26,962 bases of DNA from LMUY01 sp964242925. Lineage in GTDB: Bacteria > Pseudomonadota > Alphaproteobacteria > Acetobacterales > Acetobacteraceae. A program made the translations under genes and the position numbers. The DNA lies in assembly GCA_964242925.1 (NCBI GenBank), contig CAXTBW010000058.1, forward strand, positions 1-26,962, written 5' to 3'. A model generated the notes under the pieces. That model saw nothing but the letters and a program-made list of their open reading frames with translations, was not told the origin of the DNA and ran no database searches. Below are positions 16,649 through 24,638 of the stretch, piece after piece; within the stretch, counting starts at the first letter, position 1, and the number at the start of each line of letters is the position of its first letter.

Positions 16649-17530
16649 CTAGCTGGCGCCTATTCGTTTCAGGCTGCCCAACGCAACGGGCGCCGCGTGG
16701 GACCGAGTCGCCAGCATGCCGTCGATCAGCGCCAACGCCTCCGCCCGGCCGCTGTTGGCCGCCTGCTCGAAGGGCGTCCAGGTCTGCGAGAAGTCCAGCG
16801 CCGCGAACACCGCCCGGTAACGGCGCAACTCCGCCGGCGTGAGCGGCACGCCGCGCACGAACGCCTTGTGCGCGGAGATGGTCAACGCCGCGCGCGGGTT
16901 GCTCGGCGCCATCTCGAATTTCAGCGCGTCGCCGCAGAACAAGATGCGCCGCGCGCGGTCGAACAACACCGTGTGCCCGGCGAAGTGCCCGGCCGTCAGA
17001 TGCAGCTCCAGACCCGGCATCGGCTCCAGCGCGTCATCGAAAGGCCATGTGACGCGCAGCGCGGACGACCACTCGAGGTCGCCAGGGTGCAGCGCCAGTT
17101 CCGGATCGAAGCGGTCCTGCAACTGCCACAGCGCGCCGTAGGCATGCGGGTGCGACGCGGACAGCACCGCGAGTCCGCCGAGCGCCGCGATGTGGTCCAG
17201 CGCCGCTTCGCTGAACACCGGGCAACCCTCGAAGCCCATGTTGCCCGCCGGCGTCTGGATCAGGTAGCCGCTCGGCCCGATGCCGCCGACCGGCTCGTTC
17301 CAGAACCGCCAAACGCCGGGCTCGAGCTCCGCCCAATGGCACGGGAAGCGCTGTTGCGCTTCCGACAGGGTCCAGAACCGCCAGCCGTCCTGCGGCACGA
17401 CGTGGCGCGCATCGAGGCACATCGGGCACGACGGGGGTGTGGCGAAATGCCGCTGCCAATAACCGCAATTGTCGCACAGGAACGCCGGCAGCTCGAGCGC
17501 GCCCGCGAACGGCAGGTAACCCGGACTCAT
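16649..17530 (-). CDS. MBL-fold protein with N-terminal zinc ribbon
   Basis: This encodes 293 residues. The N-terminus carries two Cys pairs, CDNC (residues 19-22) and CPMC (35-38), forming a rubredoxin-like zinc ribbon. A metallo-beta-lactamase-like domain follows: GYLIQTPAGNMGFEG, then ASHPHAYGALWQL near 125-137, TAGHFAGHTVLF near 179-190, and LFCGDALKFEM near 197-207. The order of histidine motifs fits the fold, but the first is HPHAYG rather than HxHxDH, so the usual Asp and the following His are missing. Activity may be altered, or one metal site lost. The substrate is unknown. The start at 17530 overlaps the pncC stop by four bases, placing it last in the slt-pgpA-pncC unit. Confidence 0.8.
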   Translation of the reverse strand: MSPGYLPFAGALELPAFLCDNCGYWQRHFATPPSCPMCLDARHVVPQDGWRFWTLSEAQQRFPCHWAELEPGVWRFWNEPVGGIGPSGYLIQTPAGNMGFEGCPVFSEAALDHIAALGGLAVLSASHPHAYGALWQLQDRFDPELALHPGDLEWSSALRVTWPFDDALEPMPGLELHLTAGHFAGHTVLFDRARRILFCGDALKFEMAPSNPRAALTISAHKAFVRGVPLTPAELRRYRAVFAALDFSQTWTPFEQAANSGRAEALALIDGMLATRSHAAPVALGSLKRIGAS

Positions 17531-18066
17531 GGCGCGCCGCCCTGCCGGGAAATCTCGCTCCCTATAGGAGAGGGCGAAGATGCAGCCTGGCGCAGGAGTT
17601 CGAAGGCGCGTGCGACGGTCGCGGCCCGCACCGCCGCGCGGTCGCCGGGGAACACCCGCCGCTCCGTCAGCGGCGCGCCACCCCGCCGCGCATACCCGAA
17701 CCACACCAGCCCGACCGGTTTGTCGGCGCTGCCGCCGCCCGGTCCGGCCACCCCCGTCACCGCCACCGACACATCCGCCGCCGAACGCGCCAGCGCCCCC
17801 GCCGCCATCATCGCCGCCACCGGCTCGCTGACGGCGCCGTGCGCGGCGATCACGGCCGGGTCCACGCCCAGCATCTCCGCCTTCGCCGCGTTGGAATAGG
17901 TGACGAACCCGCGCTCCACGACGTCCGACGACCCCGGCACATGCGTCAGCGCAGCCGCGATCAGCCCGCCAGTGCAACTTTCCGCCGTGGCGGCCATCAG
18001 CCCCGCCGCCCGCAGGTGATCGAGCAGCTCGGCCGCCGCCACCAGGATCGTTTCGTCCAGCATCAT
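17527..18066 (-). CDS. pncC: Nicotinamide-nucleotide amidase (CinA C-terminal family)
   Basis: This encodes 179 residues, the size of stand-alone CinA-C/PncC proteins. The enzyme deamidates nicotinamide mononucleotide to nicotinate mononucleotide in pyridine-nucleotide recycling. Conserved segments are ATAESCTGGLIAAALTHVPG (about 26-45, with the catalytic Ser at about 30), GSSDVVERGFVTYSNAAKAE and LGV, then GAVSEPVAAMMAAGA and SVAVTGVAGPGGGSADKPVG. Two adjacent ATG codons (18066 and 18063) are possible starts; both overlap the TGA of pgpA. The C-terminal tail beyond RAFELLRQA is divergent and overlaps the next gene. Confidence 0.92.
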   Translation of the reverse strand: MMLDETILVAAAELLDHLRAAGLMAATAESCTGGLIAAALTHVPGSSDVVERGFVTYSNAAKAEMLGVDPAVIAAHGAVSEPVAAMMAAGALARSAADVSVAVTGVAGPGGGSADKPVGLVWFGYARRGGAPLTERRVFPGDRAAVRAATVARAFELLRQAASSPSPIGSEISRQGGAP

Positions 18067-18497
18067 GCCCGCACCACCCATAGCACCCCAGCCGCCAACG
18101 CGCCGGCCGCGAGGTCGTCTCCCATCACCCCAACCCGGCCGGGAACGCGGTCGAGCCTGGCGATCGGTCCCGGTTTGACGATGTCGAACAGGCGGAACAG
18201 CGCGAACGCCGCCAGCACGGGCGCCGGCGACGGGCGGGATAGCGGCAGCATCGCGACCCACATCCCCGCGACCTCGTCGATCACCACCCAGCCCGGGTCG
18301 GCCTGCCCGCCCGCGCGCGGGATCGCCCACAGCCCGGCGCCGGTCGCCAGCGCCGCACCCGCAGCCAACGCGGATCGCCCGCCCAGCGCCAGCAACCCGC
18401 ACCCGCCGAGCAAGGCGACCAGCGACCCCCAGGTGCCCGGCGCGCGCGGCAGAAAGCCTGCCCCGCCGCCGCTCGCCACCAGCCGCGCGACGCTCAT
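18063..18497 (-). CDS. pgpA: Phosphatidylglycerophosphatase A
   Basis: This encodes 144 residues of a small inner-membrane phosphatase that converts phosphatidylglycerol phosphate to phosphatidylglycerol. Family marks are GFLPRAPGTWGSL near the N-terminus, VIDEVAGMWVAML in the middle, FALFRLFDIVKPGPI, and GVMGDDLAAG near the end; the acidic IDE and DD positions bind metal. Hydrophobic segments separate them. The start at 18497 (MSVARLVASG) overlaps the stop of the lytic transglycosylase by four bases, and its own stop overlaps pncC. The four genes slt-pgpA-pncC-MBL therefore form a tightly coupled cell-envelope unit. Confidence 0.92.
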   Translation of the reverse strand: MSVARLVASGGGAGFLPRAPGTWGSLVALLGGCGLLALGGRSALAAGAALATGAGLWAIPRAGGQADPGWVVIDEVAGMWVAMLPLSRPSPAPVLAAFALFRLFDIVKPGPIARLDRVPGRVGVMGDDLAAGALAAGVLWVVRA

Positions 18498-20440
18498 CCC
18501 TGCCAACGCGCCAACGGATGCGGCAGCGCCGTGCCGGAGAGCGCGCGATACACCACCAGGTTCTCCACCACCCGCTGCACGTAGTTGCGGGTCTCGCTGA
18601 ACGGGATGAGCTCGATCCAGTCGACCATGTCCAGCCCCGCCGCCCCTGGCTCCCCGTTGGTCGACAGCCAGTCGGCGACCCGGCTCGGCCCGGCGTTGTA
18701 GCCGGCCACCGCGTACGGCACCGTCCCGTGGTACTGCTCCATCAGCACACCCAGGAAGGTCGTGCCTAGGCGCATGTTGTAGGCCGGGTCGCTGGCCAGC
18801 GCCGCCAGGTTCAAGGCGCCGCCGTCCAGCCGCTTCGCCATCGCCTGCGCGGTCGCCGGCATGAGCTGCATCAACCCGCGCGCGCCGGCCGGGCTCAGCG
18901 CCTCGGTGTTGAAGTTGCTCTCCTGCCGGATCAGCGCCAACGCCAGCGCCGGCTCCACGGCGCCCGCCGGGGGCGTCACCGCCATGGGCCAGCCCGCCTC
19001 CGTCATTGTCACCCCGTCCCGGCCGGCGCGCCGCGCGATCGCAACGGCCAAGTCCGGCATGCCGAACCCGACCGCGAGCCGCGCCGCCAACGTGCGGTCC
19101 GTGCCATCCACCGCCAGCGCGTCCAGCCGCAGCACGAAGGCGCGGGCGCGGCCAACCTCCCCCCACTCGACCAGCAGCGCCGCGGCGCGGGTGTTCTCCA
19201 ACCCGATGAAGTCCAGCGCGCGCGCCGGGGTCCAGCCGGGGTCGCGGGAGGCGCGGATGCGGGCGGCGAGGGTCGCGTCGTCCTCCCCCATCGCCCGTGC
19301 GGCGAGCTGCCCGTAGAACGTGGCCGGCCACGCCGCCGCCGCCGTGTAGGCCGCGCGGGCGGCGGCGGCGTCGTGCCGCGCCTCCGCAGTGCGGCCAAGC
19401 CAGTACCAGGCCCGGCCCTGGGTGATCGCGGCGTGGCTTAGCCCGGCCAGCGCGCGGAAGTGCCGTTCGGCGGCGTCGGTGTCGCCGCGGCGGCGCAAGG
19501 CGATGAAACCGGCCAGGAACTCGGCATCGCCCGCCTGTTCGGGCGCCAGTTCCAAGGCGCCGTCCGCCAGGCCGTAGGCGCCGGCCGCGTCCCCCGTGCG
19601 CAGGCGCCGGCGGGCGAGCAGGTTGCGCTCGTCCCAGAACGCCGGCCGCCGCTCGGCCGTCACGGCGTGCTCCGCCGCGGCGCCCATGGCGAGCCACAGC
19701 TTCAGCGCGTCATCGTCCTGCCCGGCGCGGCGCAGCCATTTAGCCAAGTCCAGCATCAGCCCCGGGTCGACCGCCGCCCCGCCGGGCAGCGCGGCCACCA
19801 GCGCGCGCGCGGACGCGTCGTCGCGCTTGAGCGCCAGCCGCGCCTCCGCCACCGGCCGCGTGGCCGCATCCAGCCGCGCCATCTGCCGCCAGGCCGGCCC
19901 GCCGACCGCGCCGTTGTCGCCCCAGGCCAGCCGGTCGAAGCGGCGCCACTGGTCGGCCGGGGTCAGCGTCCGGCCCCACTGGCGCATGAAGGCGGTTTCC
20001 GCCCCTGCATCGGTGACGCCGCCGATCCAGGCCTGCCGCGCCGCCTCCGCCGCATCGGGCGCGCGGCCGGCATTGGCGTCGGCGGTGGCGCAGCGCAGCA
20101 TCGAGGGCGTCTCGCGCGCCGCTAGCCGTTGGCACAAGTCGAGCACGGCGTGATCGTCCGGCTCCGCCGCCATCGCGTCCGCCAAGCGATGGGTCATCAG
20201 CGCCTGGTTGGGCCAGGCCGGGTTCTCCGCCATGAACGCCGCGATCTCGCCGGGGTGGGCCGCGCCGGGCGTCAGGACGCGGACGTATTGCACCAGCTTG
20301 CGCGCGACCGGGTCGGGATATTGCGCCGCCAGCGCGTCCGCGTCGGCCCACCGCGCATCCCGCAGCGCGGACGCGACGTCATCCGCCCGCGCCGGGGCGG
20401 TCACGGCCAGCAAGGCGAGCAGGGCGAGAGTGCGTCGCAC
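18494..20440 (-). CDS. slt: Soluble lytic murein transglycosylase (Slt70-like)
   Basis: This encodes 648 residues from a GTG at 20440 that gives a good signal peptide (RRTLALLALLAVTAPARA). A longer in-frame ATG at 20512 would bury it, and no Shine-Dalgarno decides between them. Residues 30-450 are alpha-helical, Ala-rich and TPR/superhelical in style. The catalytic SLT domain is C-terminal: ALALIRQESNFNTEALSP with the catalytic Glu near 507, GARGLMQLMPATAQ, PAYNMRLGTTFLG, and VAGYNAGPSRVADWL. It cleaves peptidoglycan glycan strands in the periplasm, forming 1,6-anhydromuramic ends. It starts 73 bases after the OMF gene on the same strand and overlaps pgpA at its end. Confidence 0.93.
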   Translation of the reverse strand: MRRTLALLALLAVTAPARADDVASALRDARWADADALAAQYPDPVARKLVQYVRVLTPGAAHPGEIAAFMAENPAWPNQALMTHRLADAMAAEPDDHAVLDLCQRLAARETPSMLRCATADANAGRAPDAAEAARQAWIGGVTDAGAETAFMRQWGRTLTPADQWRRFDRLAWGDNGAVGGPAWRQMARLDAATRPVAEARLALKRDDASARALVAALPGGAAVDPGLMLDLAKWLRRAGQDDDALKLWLAMGAAAEHAVTAERRPAFWDERNLLARRRLRTGDAAGAYGLADGALELAPEQAGDAEFLAGFIALRRRGDTDAAERHFRALAGLSHAAITQGRAWYWLGRTAEARHDAAAARAAYTAAAAWPATFYGQLAARAMGEDDATLAARIRASRDPGWTPARALDFIGLENTRAAALLVEWGEVGRARAFVLRLDALAVDGTDRTLAARLAVGFGMPDLAVAIARRAGRDGVTMTEAGWPMAVTPPAGAVEPALALALIRQESNFNTEALSPAGARGLMQLMPATAQAMAKRLDGGALNLAALASDPAYNMRLGTTFLGVLMEQYHGTVPYAVAGYNAGPSRVADWLSTNGEPGAAGLDMVDWIELIPFSETRNYVQRVVENLVVYRALSGTALPHPLARWQG

Positions 20441-20513
20441 GGGGAGGATGGTAGCCGATTTCCACGTCCGCTTCAAAAGCCCTCTACCGCGAGCGGGAGA
20501 GGAAGAAGCCAAG

Positions 20514-22115
20514 TTACCGGACGAACAGCAGCGGCGCCTGCTCGGCCGGGGAACCGCGTGGGAAACTCGTCTCCCATCCGCCGCCGAGCGCCTTGTAAAG
20601 CTGCACCAGGTTGGTCGACACGGTCGTCGTGCTGTCGGCGTATTGCTGCTCGGCGGTGAACACCGTGCGTTGCGCCGTCAGCACGTCCAGGAAGCTCGCC
20701 AGCCCTTGCGTGTATTGCTGCCGCGCCAGGGATAGCGCGATGCGCGCCTGCGTCACGGCGGCGGCGAGTTGCGTCCGGCGCAACTGCTCGGCGCTGTAGT
20801 TGGTCAGCGCGTTGTCCACATCGTGGAACGCCTGCAGCACCACCTGCTGGTAGGTGACCGCGGCCTCCTGCTGCTGCGCCTTGCGCAGGTCGAGCGTATA
20901 TTTCAGCCGGCCGCCCTCGAAGATCGGGATCGTGACGGACGGCCCTCCGGAATACTGCAGCGCCCCGTAGGCGCCGAAATTGCCCAGATCCTTGAACCGC
21001 AGCGACTGCACCCCGATGCTGCCGGACAGCGTCACCTTCGGGAAGAAGTCCGCCTCCGCCGTGCCGATGTCCGCAGTGGCGGCGTGCAACTGCGCCTCAG
21101 CCCGGCGGATGTCCGGCCGCCGCCGCGCCAGCTCCGACGGCAGGCCGACCGGCACGGCGGGCGGGACCGGCGGCACCGCCTGCGCGGGGGACAGCCGCGC
21201 GCTCAGCGCTCCCGGCGTCTCGCCCAGCAGCAGCGCGATCGCGTTCATCGTGGTGGCGGCCGTCGCCTCCAACTGCGGGATCTGCGCCGCGGTGGTGGAA
21301 ACCTGCGCCGACGCGTTGGCCACGTCCAACCCGGTGGTCAGCCCGCCCTGCTGCCGCTGCTGCGTCAGCCGCAGGCTCTGCCGGTCGCTCTCCAGCGTGG
21401 CGTTGGCGATCTGCAGGTCCCGCTGCTGCCCGCGCAGCTGCAGGTAGTCGCGCGCCAGTTCCGACAGCACGGTGACGAGCGAGTCCCGCCGCGTCTCGGC
21501 GGAGGCCTCGATGGTGGCGTCGGCCGACTCCACCTGGCGGCGCACGCGGCCCCAGAAGTCGATCTCCCACGTGGAATCAAAGCCGCTTTGGAACAGGTTG
21601 AACGCGCCGATGTGCGAACCGCTGCTGGCGTTGCCGCTGCTGCTGCCGCCGGTCGGTATGCCGCTCTGCGTCCCGCCCAGGCCGTTGGAACTGGTCTGCG
21701 TGCTCGTGCCGGAGCCGCCGCTGCTCGAGCTGCCGCCGCCGATAAGGCCCAGCACGCCGCGCGGGCTGACCTTCTCCCGCGTGTAGGAGCCGTTCGCCTC
21801 CGCGCTCGGATACTCCTGCGCCGCCGTCACGCCGCGCTGCAGTCGGCTCTCCTGCAACCGGACGGTCGCCAGGCGGACGTCGAGATTCGAGCGGGCGGCC
21901 TGCTCTTCCAGTCCCGTCAGGATCGGGTCGTTGAAGGCGCGCCACCACGCCGGGTCGATCGGCTCGGCCACCACGACGCTGGGGGTGGTCGGCGCCGGGG
22001 GACGGCTGGCGAACCAGGAGGACGGCGCGAACAGGCGCGGCCCCTGGAAATCGGGGCCGACCGTGCACCCGGCCAACAGGCAGGCGGCTGTGACAGCAGG
22101 CAGAGTTAGCTTCAA
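20514..22115 (-). CDS. Outer-membrane efflux factor lipoprotein (OprM/NodT family)
   Basis: This encodes 533 residues from a probable TTG at 22115, giving a lipoprotein signal KLTLPAVTAACLLAGC with the acylated Cys at 17. The family marks are CTVGPDFQGP at the mature end, DPAWWRAFNDPILTGL, STWEIDFWGRVRRQVES, and in the second repeat LPSELARRRPDIRRAEAQLH, ADFFPKVTLSGSIG and VTIPIFEGGRLKYTLDL. Such trimeric channels serve RND pumps, yet no pump or membrane-fusion gene lies beside it. A Ser/Gly-rich low-complexity insertion of about 45 residues lies near residues 120-165, in the first periplasmic repeat. It is divergent from a TetR gene with a palindrome between them. Confidence 0.92.
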   Translation of the reverse strand: MKLTLPAVTAACLLAGCTVGPDFQGPRLFAPSSWFASRPPAPTTPSVVVAEPIDPAWWRAFNDPILTGLEEQAARSNLDVRLATVRLQESRLQRGVTAAQEYPSAEANGSYTREKVSPRGVLGLIGGGSSSSGGSGTSTQTSSNGLGGTQSGIPTGGSSSGNASSGSHIGAFNLFQSGFDSTWEIDFWGRVRRQVESADATIEASAETRRDSLVTVLSELARDYLQLRGQQRDLQIANATLESDRQSLRLTQQRQQGGLTTGLDVANASAQVSTTAAQIPQLEATAATTMNAIALLLGETPGALSARLSPAQAVPPVPPAVPVGLPSELARRRPDIRRAEAQLHAATADIGTAEADFFPKVTLSGSIGVQSLRFKDLGNFGAYGALQYSGGPSVTIPIFEGGRLKYTLDLRKAQQQEAAVTYQQVVLQAFHDVDNALTNYSAEQLRRTQLAAAVTQARIALSLARQQYTQGLASFLDVLTAQRTVFTAEQQYADSTTTVSTNLVQLYKALGGGWETSFPRGSPAEQAPLLFVR

Positions 22116-22160
22116 GGGCTGAGCGCGCCTTCCGGGTGGAGGGTCGACCGACCCCCGGGC

Positions 22161-22174
22161 TGACCGATCGGTCA
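22161..22174. promoter_or_regulatory. Candidate TetR operator, perfect 14-bp palindrome
   Basis: TGACCGATCGGTCA is a perfect palindrome in the 115-base gap between the divergent OMF and tetR genes. TetR-family regulators commonly bind such sites in the gap beside their own gene. A consensus-like -35 hexamer, TTGACA, follows at 22181-22186 on the plus strand, although no good -10 hexamer is found 17 bases further. A related near-palindrome, GGGTCGACCGACCC, lies at 22141-22154. Confidence 0.6.
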
Positions 22175-22230
22175 CCGGCTTTGACAACAAGCGTGGTTCG
22201 GGCCGAAGGTCAACCCGACTAGGAGTGACG

Positions 22231-22839
22231 ATGTCGGACGCCGATGCCCTCTCGCCGGAAAAACACCGCCTGATCCTGGCGGGCGCTGCAACCGTGTTCG
22301 CGCAGGACGGCTACGAAGGCGCCAGCATGGCCCGCATCGCCTCCCAGGCCGGCGTCTCGAAAGGCACGCTCTACAATTATTTCGCCGGCAAGGCGGAAAT
22401 GTTCTCCGCCCTGATCGCCATGGAGTGCGAACGCAAGCTGGCGCAGGCCTTCGACATCACCGAACCCGACGGCGACCCGGCCGCCGCGTTGCAGGTGATC
22501 GGCGAGCGGATGCTGGAGCTGATGATCTCAGACATCGGCCTGACGATGCACCGGTTGGTGGTCGCCGAGGCCCACAAATTCCCTGACCTGGCCCGCGCCT
22601 TCTTCGATGCGGGACCGACGCAGGCCACCTCGTTTATGGCGGACTGGCTGCAGCGGGAAGTCCTGACGGGGCGCCTCGTCGTCGCGGACCCGCGCTTTGC
22701 TGCCGAGCAGTTCTTCGCGCTCTGCCAAACCCGCATCGCCATGCAACGCCGGCTTGGCATGCCGAGCGACATCGACGCCAGCCTCGTGGTGCGGGCTGCG
22801 GTGACCATGTTCCTCAACACCTATGGAGCAAAGACATGA
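22231..22839 (+). CDS. TetR/AcrR family transcriptional regulator
   Basis: This encodes 202 residues. The N-terminal helix-turn-helix domain reads AAATVFAQDGYEGASMARIA and then GVSKGTLYNYFAGKAEMF (about residues 32-58), a textbook TetR DNA-binding region. The C-terminal ligand domain contains MHRLVVAEAHKFPDLARAFF, typical of the AcrR-like branch that controls efflux genes. The start at 22231 has AGGAG five bases before it; an upstream GTG at 22225 lies inside that site. It probably represses itself, the downstream peptidase and the divergent OMF gene through the palindrome at 22161-22174. Its stop overlaps the peptidase start by four bases. The inducer is unknown. Confidence 0.92.
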   Translation: MSDADALSPEKHRLILAGAATVFAQDGYEGASMARIASQAGVSKGTLYNYFAGKAEMFSALIAMECERKLAQAFDITEPDGDPAAALQVIGERMLELMISDIGLTMHRLVVAEAHKFPDLARAFFDAGPTQATSFMADWLQREVLTGRLVVADPRFAAEQFFALCQTRIAMQRRLGMPSDIDASLVVRAAVTMFLNTYGAKT

Positions 22840-24227
22840 GCTTGCAGGCCGCGCTGGAACACGTGGAGGCTGGGTTGGACGCATCGCGCGCCCGCTGGTT
22901 CGACCTGCTGCGCATCCCGAGCGTGAGCGCGCAGCCCGTCCATGCGGCCGATTGCGTCACCGCGGCGGAGTGGCTGCGAGCCCAGTTGGAAGCGATCGGG
23001 TTCGACGCGCAGGTGTTACCGACCGGCGGCCATCCCGTGGTGCTGGCCCACCATCCCGGCACGGCGCCCGGCCCGCGTCTGCTGTATTATGGCCACTACG
23101 ACGTGCAACCCGCTGAGCCGCTGGACTTGTGGGCCACCCCGCCTTTCGAGCCGGTTGTTTCCGAGGGGCCACACGGCCCACGCGTGACCGCCCGCGGCGC
23201 CGTGGACGACAAGGGCCAGGTCATGATGTGGCTGGAAGCCCTGCGCGCCTGGCAGGCGGTCGCCGGCGGGCCGCCCTGCCCGGTGAGCGTGCTGATCGAA
23301 GGCGAAGAGGAGGTCGGCAGCCCCAACCTGGAACCGTTCCTGACCGAGCACCGCGACGCGCTCGCCGCCGACATCGCCATCATCAGCGACACGGGGATGT
23401 GGGATGTCGACACCCCCGCCATCACCACCCGGCTGCGCGGGCTGGTCTACGTGGAGCTGACCTTGCGCGCCGCCGAGCGGGATCTGCACTCCGGCCTGTT
23501 CGGCGGGTCCGCGCTCAACCCCATCAACGCGCTGACCCGCATTCTTGGCGCCCTGCATGATGCGGATGGCCGCATCCAGCTGCCCGGTTTCTACGACGGC
23601 GTGGCCGAGACGCCAGCCGCGCAAGCCGCCGAATGGCAGGCGCTCGGCTTCGACGAGGCGTTGTTCCTGGGCGGGATTGGTCTATCGGTCCCCGTTGGGG
23701 AGCGTGGCCGCCCGCCGCTGGAGCGGATGTGGGCGCGGCCCACCGCGGACATCAACGGCATCTGGGGCGGCTATGCCGGCGCTGGCAGCAAGACGGTGAT
23801 CGCCGCGGAGGCCGCAGCCAAGGTGTCGTTCCGCCTGGTCCCGGGCCAGGACCCGGCCGCGATCTATGCCGCGTTCAAGCAGTTCGTCACCGAACGCGCG
23901 CCCGCGGACGCACGGGTCAGCTTCGAGCTGTTCGGGACTGCGCCCGGCGTCGAGATACCGTCCGACAGCCGGTGGGTGCAGGCTGCCCGCACGGCGCTCG
24001 CCGACGAGTATGGCCGCCCGGCTGTCCTGATGGGATCCGGCGGTTCAATCCCCGTGGTAGAGAGCATGCGCCGGCTGCTGGGGGTGGATTCGTTGCTGAT
24101 GGGCTTCGGCCTGGCGGACGATCAGGTGCACAGCCCCAACGAGAAGTTCGAGTGGCGCTGCTTCCACCACGGCCTGCGCAGCCATGTGCGGCTGTTGGGC
24201 CAGTTGCAGGAGGCGCCGGCGGCATGA
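22836..24227 (+). CDS. M20 family metallo-dipeptidase
   Basis: This encodes 463 residues, the normal length for the carnosinase/CNDP-like M20 peptidases. Two-zinc active-site motifs are complete: YYGHYDVQP with His87 and Asp89, RGAVDDKGQ with the bridging Asp near 124, IEGEEEVGS with the catalytic Glu pair near 158, SDTGMW near 194, and a terminal HSPNEKF with the last His ligand near 440. GGSIPVVESM is also typical. It should be a cytosolic dipeptidase; the exact dipeptide is unknown. The ATG overlaps the tetR stop (ATGA), so it is translated with the regulator. Pairing a TetR repressor with a peptidase rather than a pump is less usual. Confidence 0.9.
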   Translation: MSLQAALEHVEAGLDASRARWFDLLRIPSVSAQPVHAADCVTAAEWLRAQLEAIGFDAQVLPTGGHPVVLAHHPGTAPGPRLLYYGHYDVQPAEPLDLWATPPFEPVVSEGPHGPRVTARGAVDDKGQVMMWLEALRAWQAVAGGPPCPVSVLIEGEEEVGSPNLEPFLTEHRDALAADIAIISDTGMWDVDTPAITTRLRGLVYVELTLRAAERDLHSGLFGGSALNPINALTRILGALHDADGRIQLPGFYDGVAETPAAQAAEWQALGFDEALFLGGIGLSVPVGERGRPPLERMWARPTADINGIWGGYAGAGSKTVIAAEAAAKVSFRLVPGQDPAAIYAAFKQFVTERAPADARVSFELFGTAPGVEIPSDSRWVQAARTALADEYGRPAVLMGSGGSIPVVESMRRLLGVDSLLMGFGLADDQVHSPNEKFEWRCFHHGLRSHVRLLGQLQEAPAA

Positions 24228-24287
24228 TGCGGTGAACTTCTGCGCCGCCGCGGCTTTGTTGCCCCAACCAATCAGGAGTCGACTGCC

Positions 24288-24539
24288 ATGAACCGTCTCG
24301 TTCGCCCCGCCACCGCTCTGCGCGTTTTGGCCCTGTGCGCACCCACGCTGCTCGGGCTGGCCGGCTGCATCGGCGCGCCGGCGCCCGGCCCCGTCGCCTA
24401 CGCGCCCGGCCAGCAGGTTCCCTACGGCGCGCAGTGCTTCGCGGGCGTCTACACGTGCAACCTGCCGCAGGCGCTGCCGGTCGGTTCGCAATGCGCGTGT
24501 CCGGGCCTGGGCGCACCGTCCTACGGCGCCGTGCGCTAG
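24288..24539 (+). CDS. Small Cys-rich lipoprotein, unknown function
   Basis: This encodes 83 residues. A lipoprotein signal peptide, LALCAPTLLGLAGC, ends in the lipobox LAGC, so the mature protein of about 57 residues should be membrane-anchored. It is rich in Pro, Gly and Ala, and after the lipidated Cys has four more cysteines (AQCFAGVYTC, then SQCAC), which could form two disulfides in the periplasm. AGGAG at 24274-24278 supports the ATG at 24288. It sits alone between the peptidase and hisG genes and is followed immediately by a strong hairpin. I do not recognise a named family. Confidence 0.75.
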   Translation: MNRLVRPATALRVLALCAPTLLGLAGCIGAPAPGPVAYAPGQQVPYGAQCFAGVYTCNLPQALPVGSQCACPGLGAPSYGAVR

Positions 24540-24549
24540 GCTGACCGGC

Positions 24550-24581
24550 GCGGCGGGCAACCCAGCCCGCCGCCTGGGTTG
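24550..24581 (+). promoter_or_regulatory. Two overlapping, mutually exclusive hairpins before hisG
   Basis: Arms GCGGCGGGC (24550-24558) and GCCCGCCGC (24565-24573) pair perfectly over nine bases around the loop AACCCA. That loop and its edges, CAACCCAG (24558-24565), also pair perfectly with CTGGGTTG (24574-24581). The two stems cannot form together. The element begins 11 bases after the lipoprotein stop and ends 57 bases before hisG. It could act as a terminator or attenuator; there is no T-run and no His-codon-rich leader peptide, so the classic his attenuator is not supported. Confidence 0.45.
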
Positions 24582-24638
24582 CTGGCTGGGCGCGGCCGGA
24601 AAGTGCTACGGCGACCCTCAATTCGGCAGAGAAACCGC

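Noticed and set aside
24550..24580. H-type pseudoknot from the loop of the first hairpin pairing with TGGGTT downstream
   Set aside because: Only one base would have to span a nine-pair stem, which is sterically implausible; alternative hairpins are the better reading.
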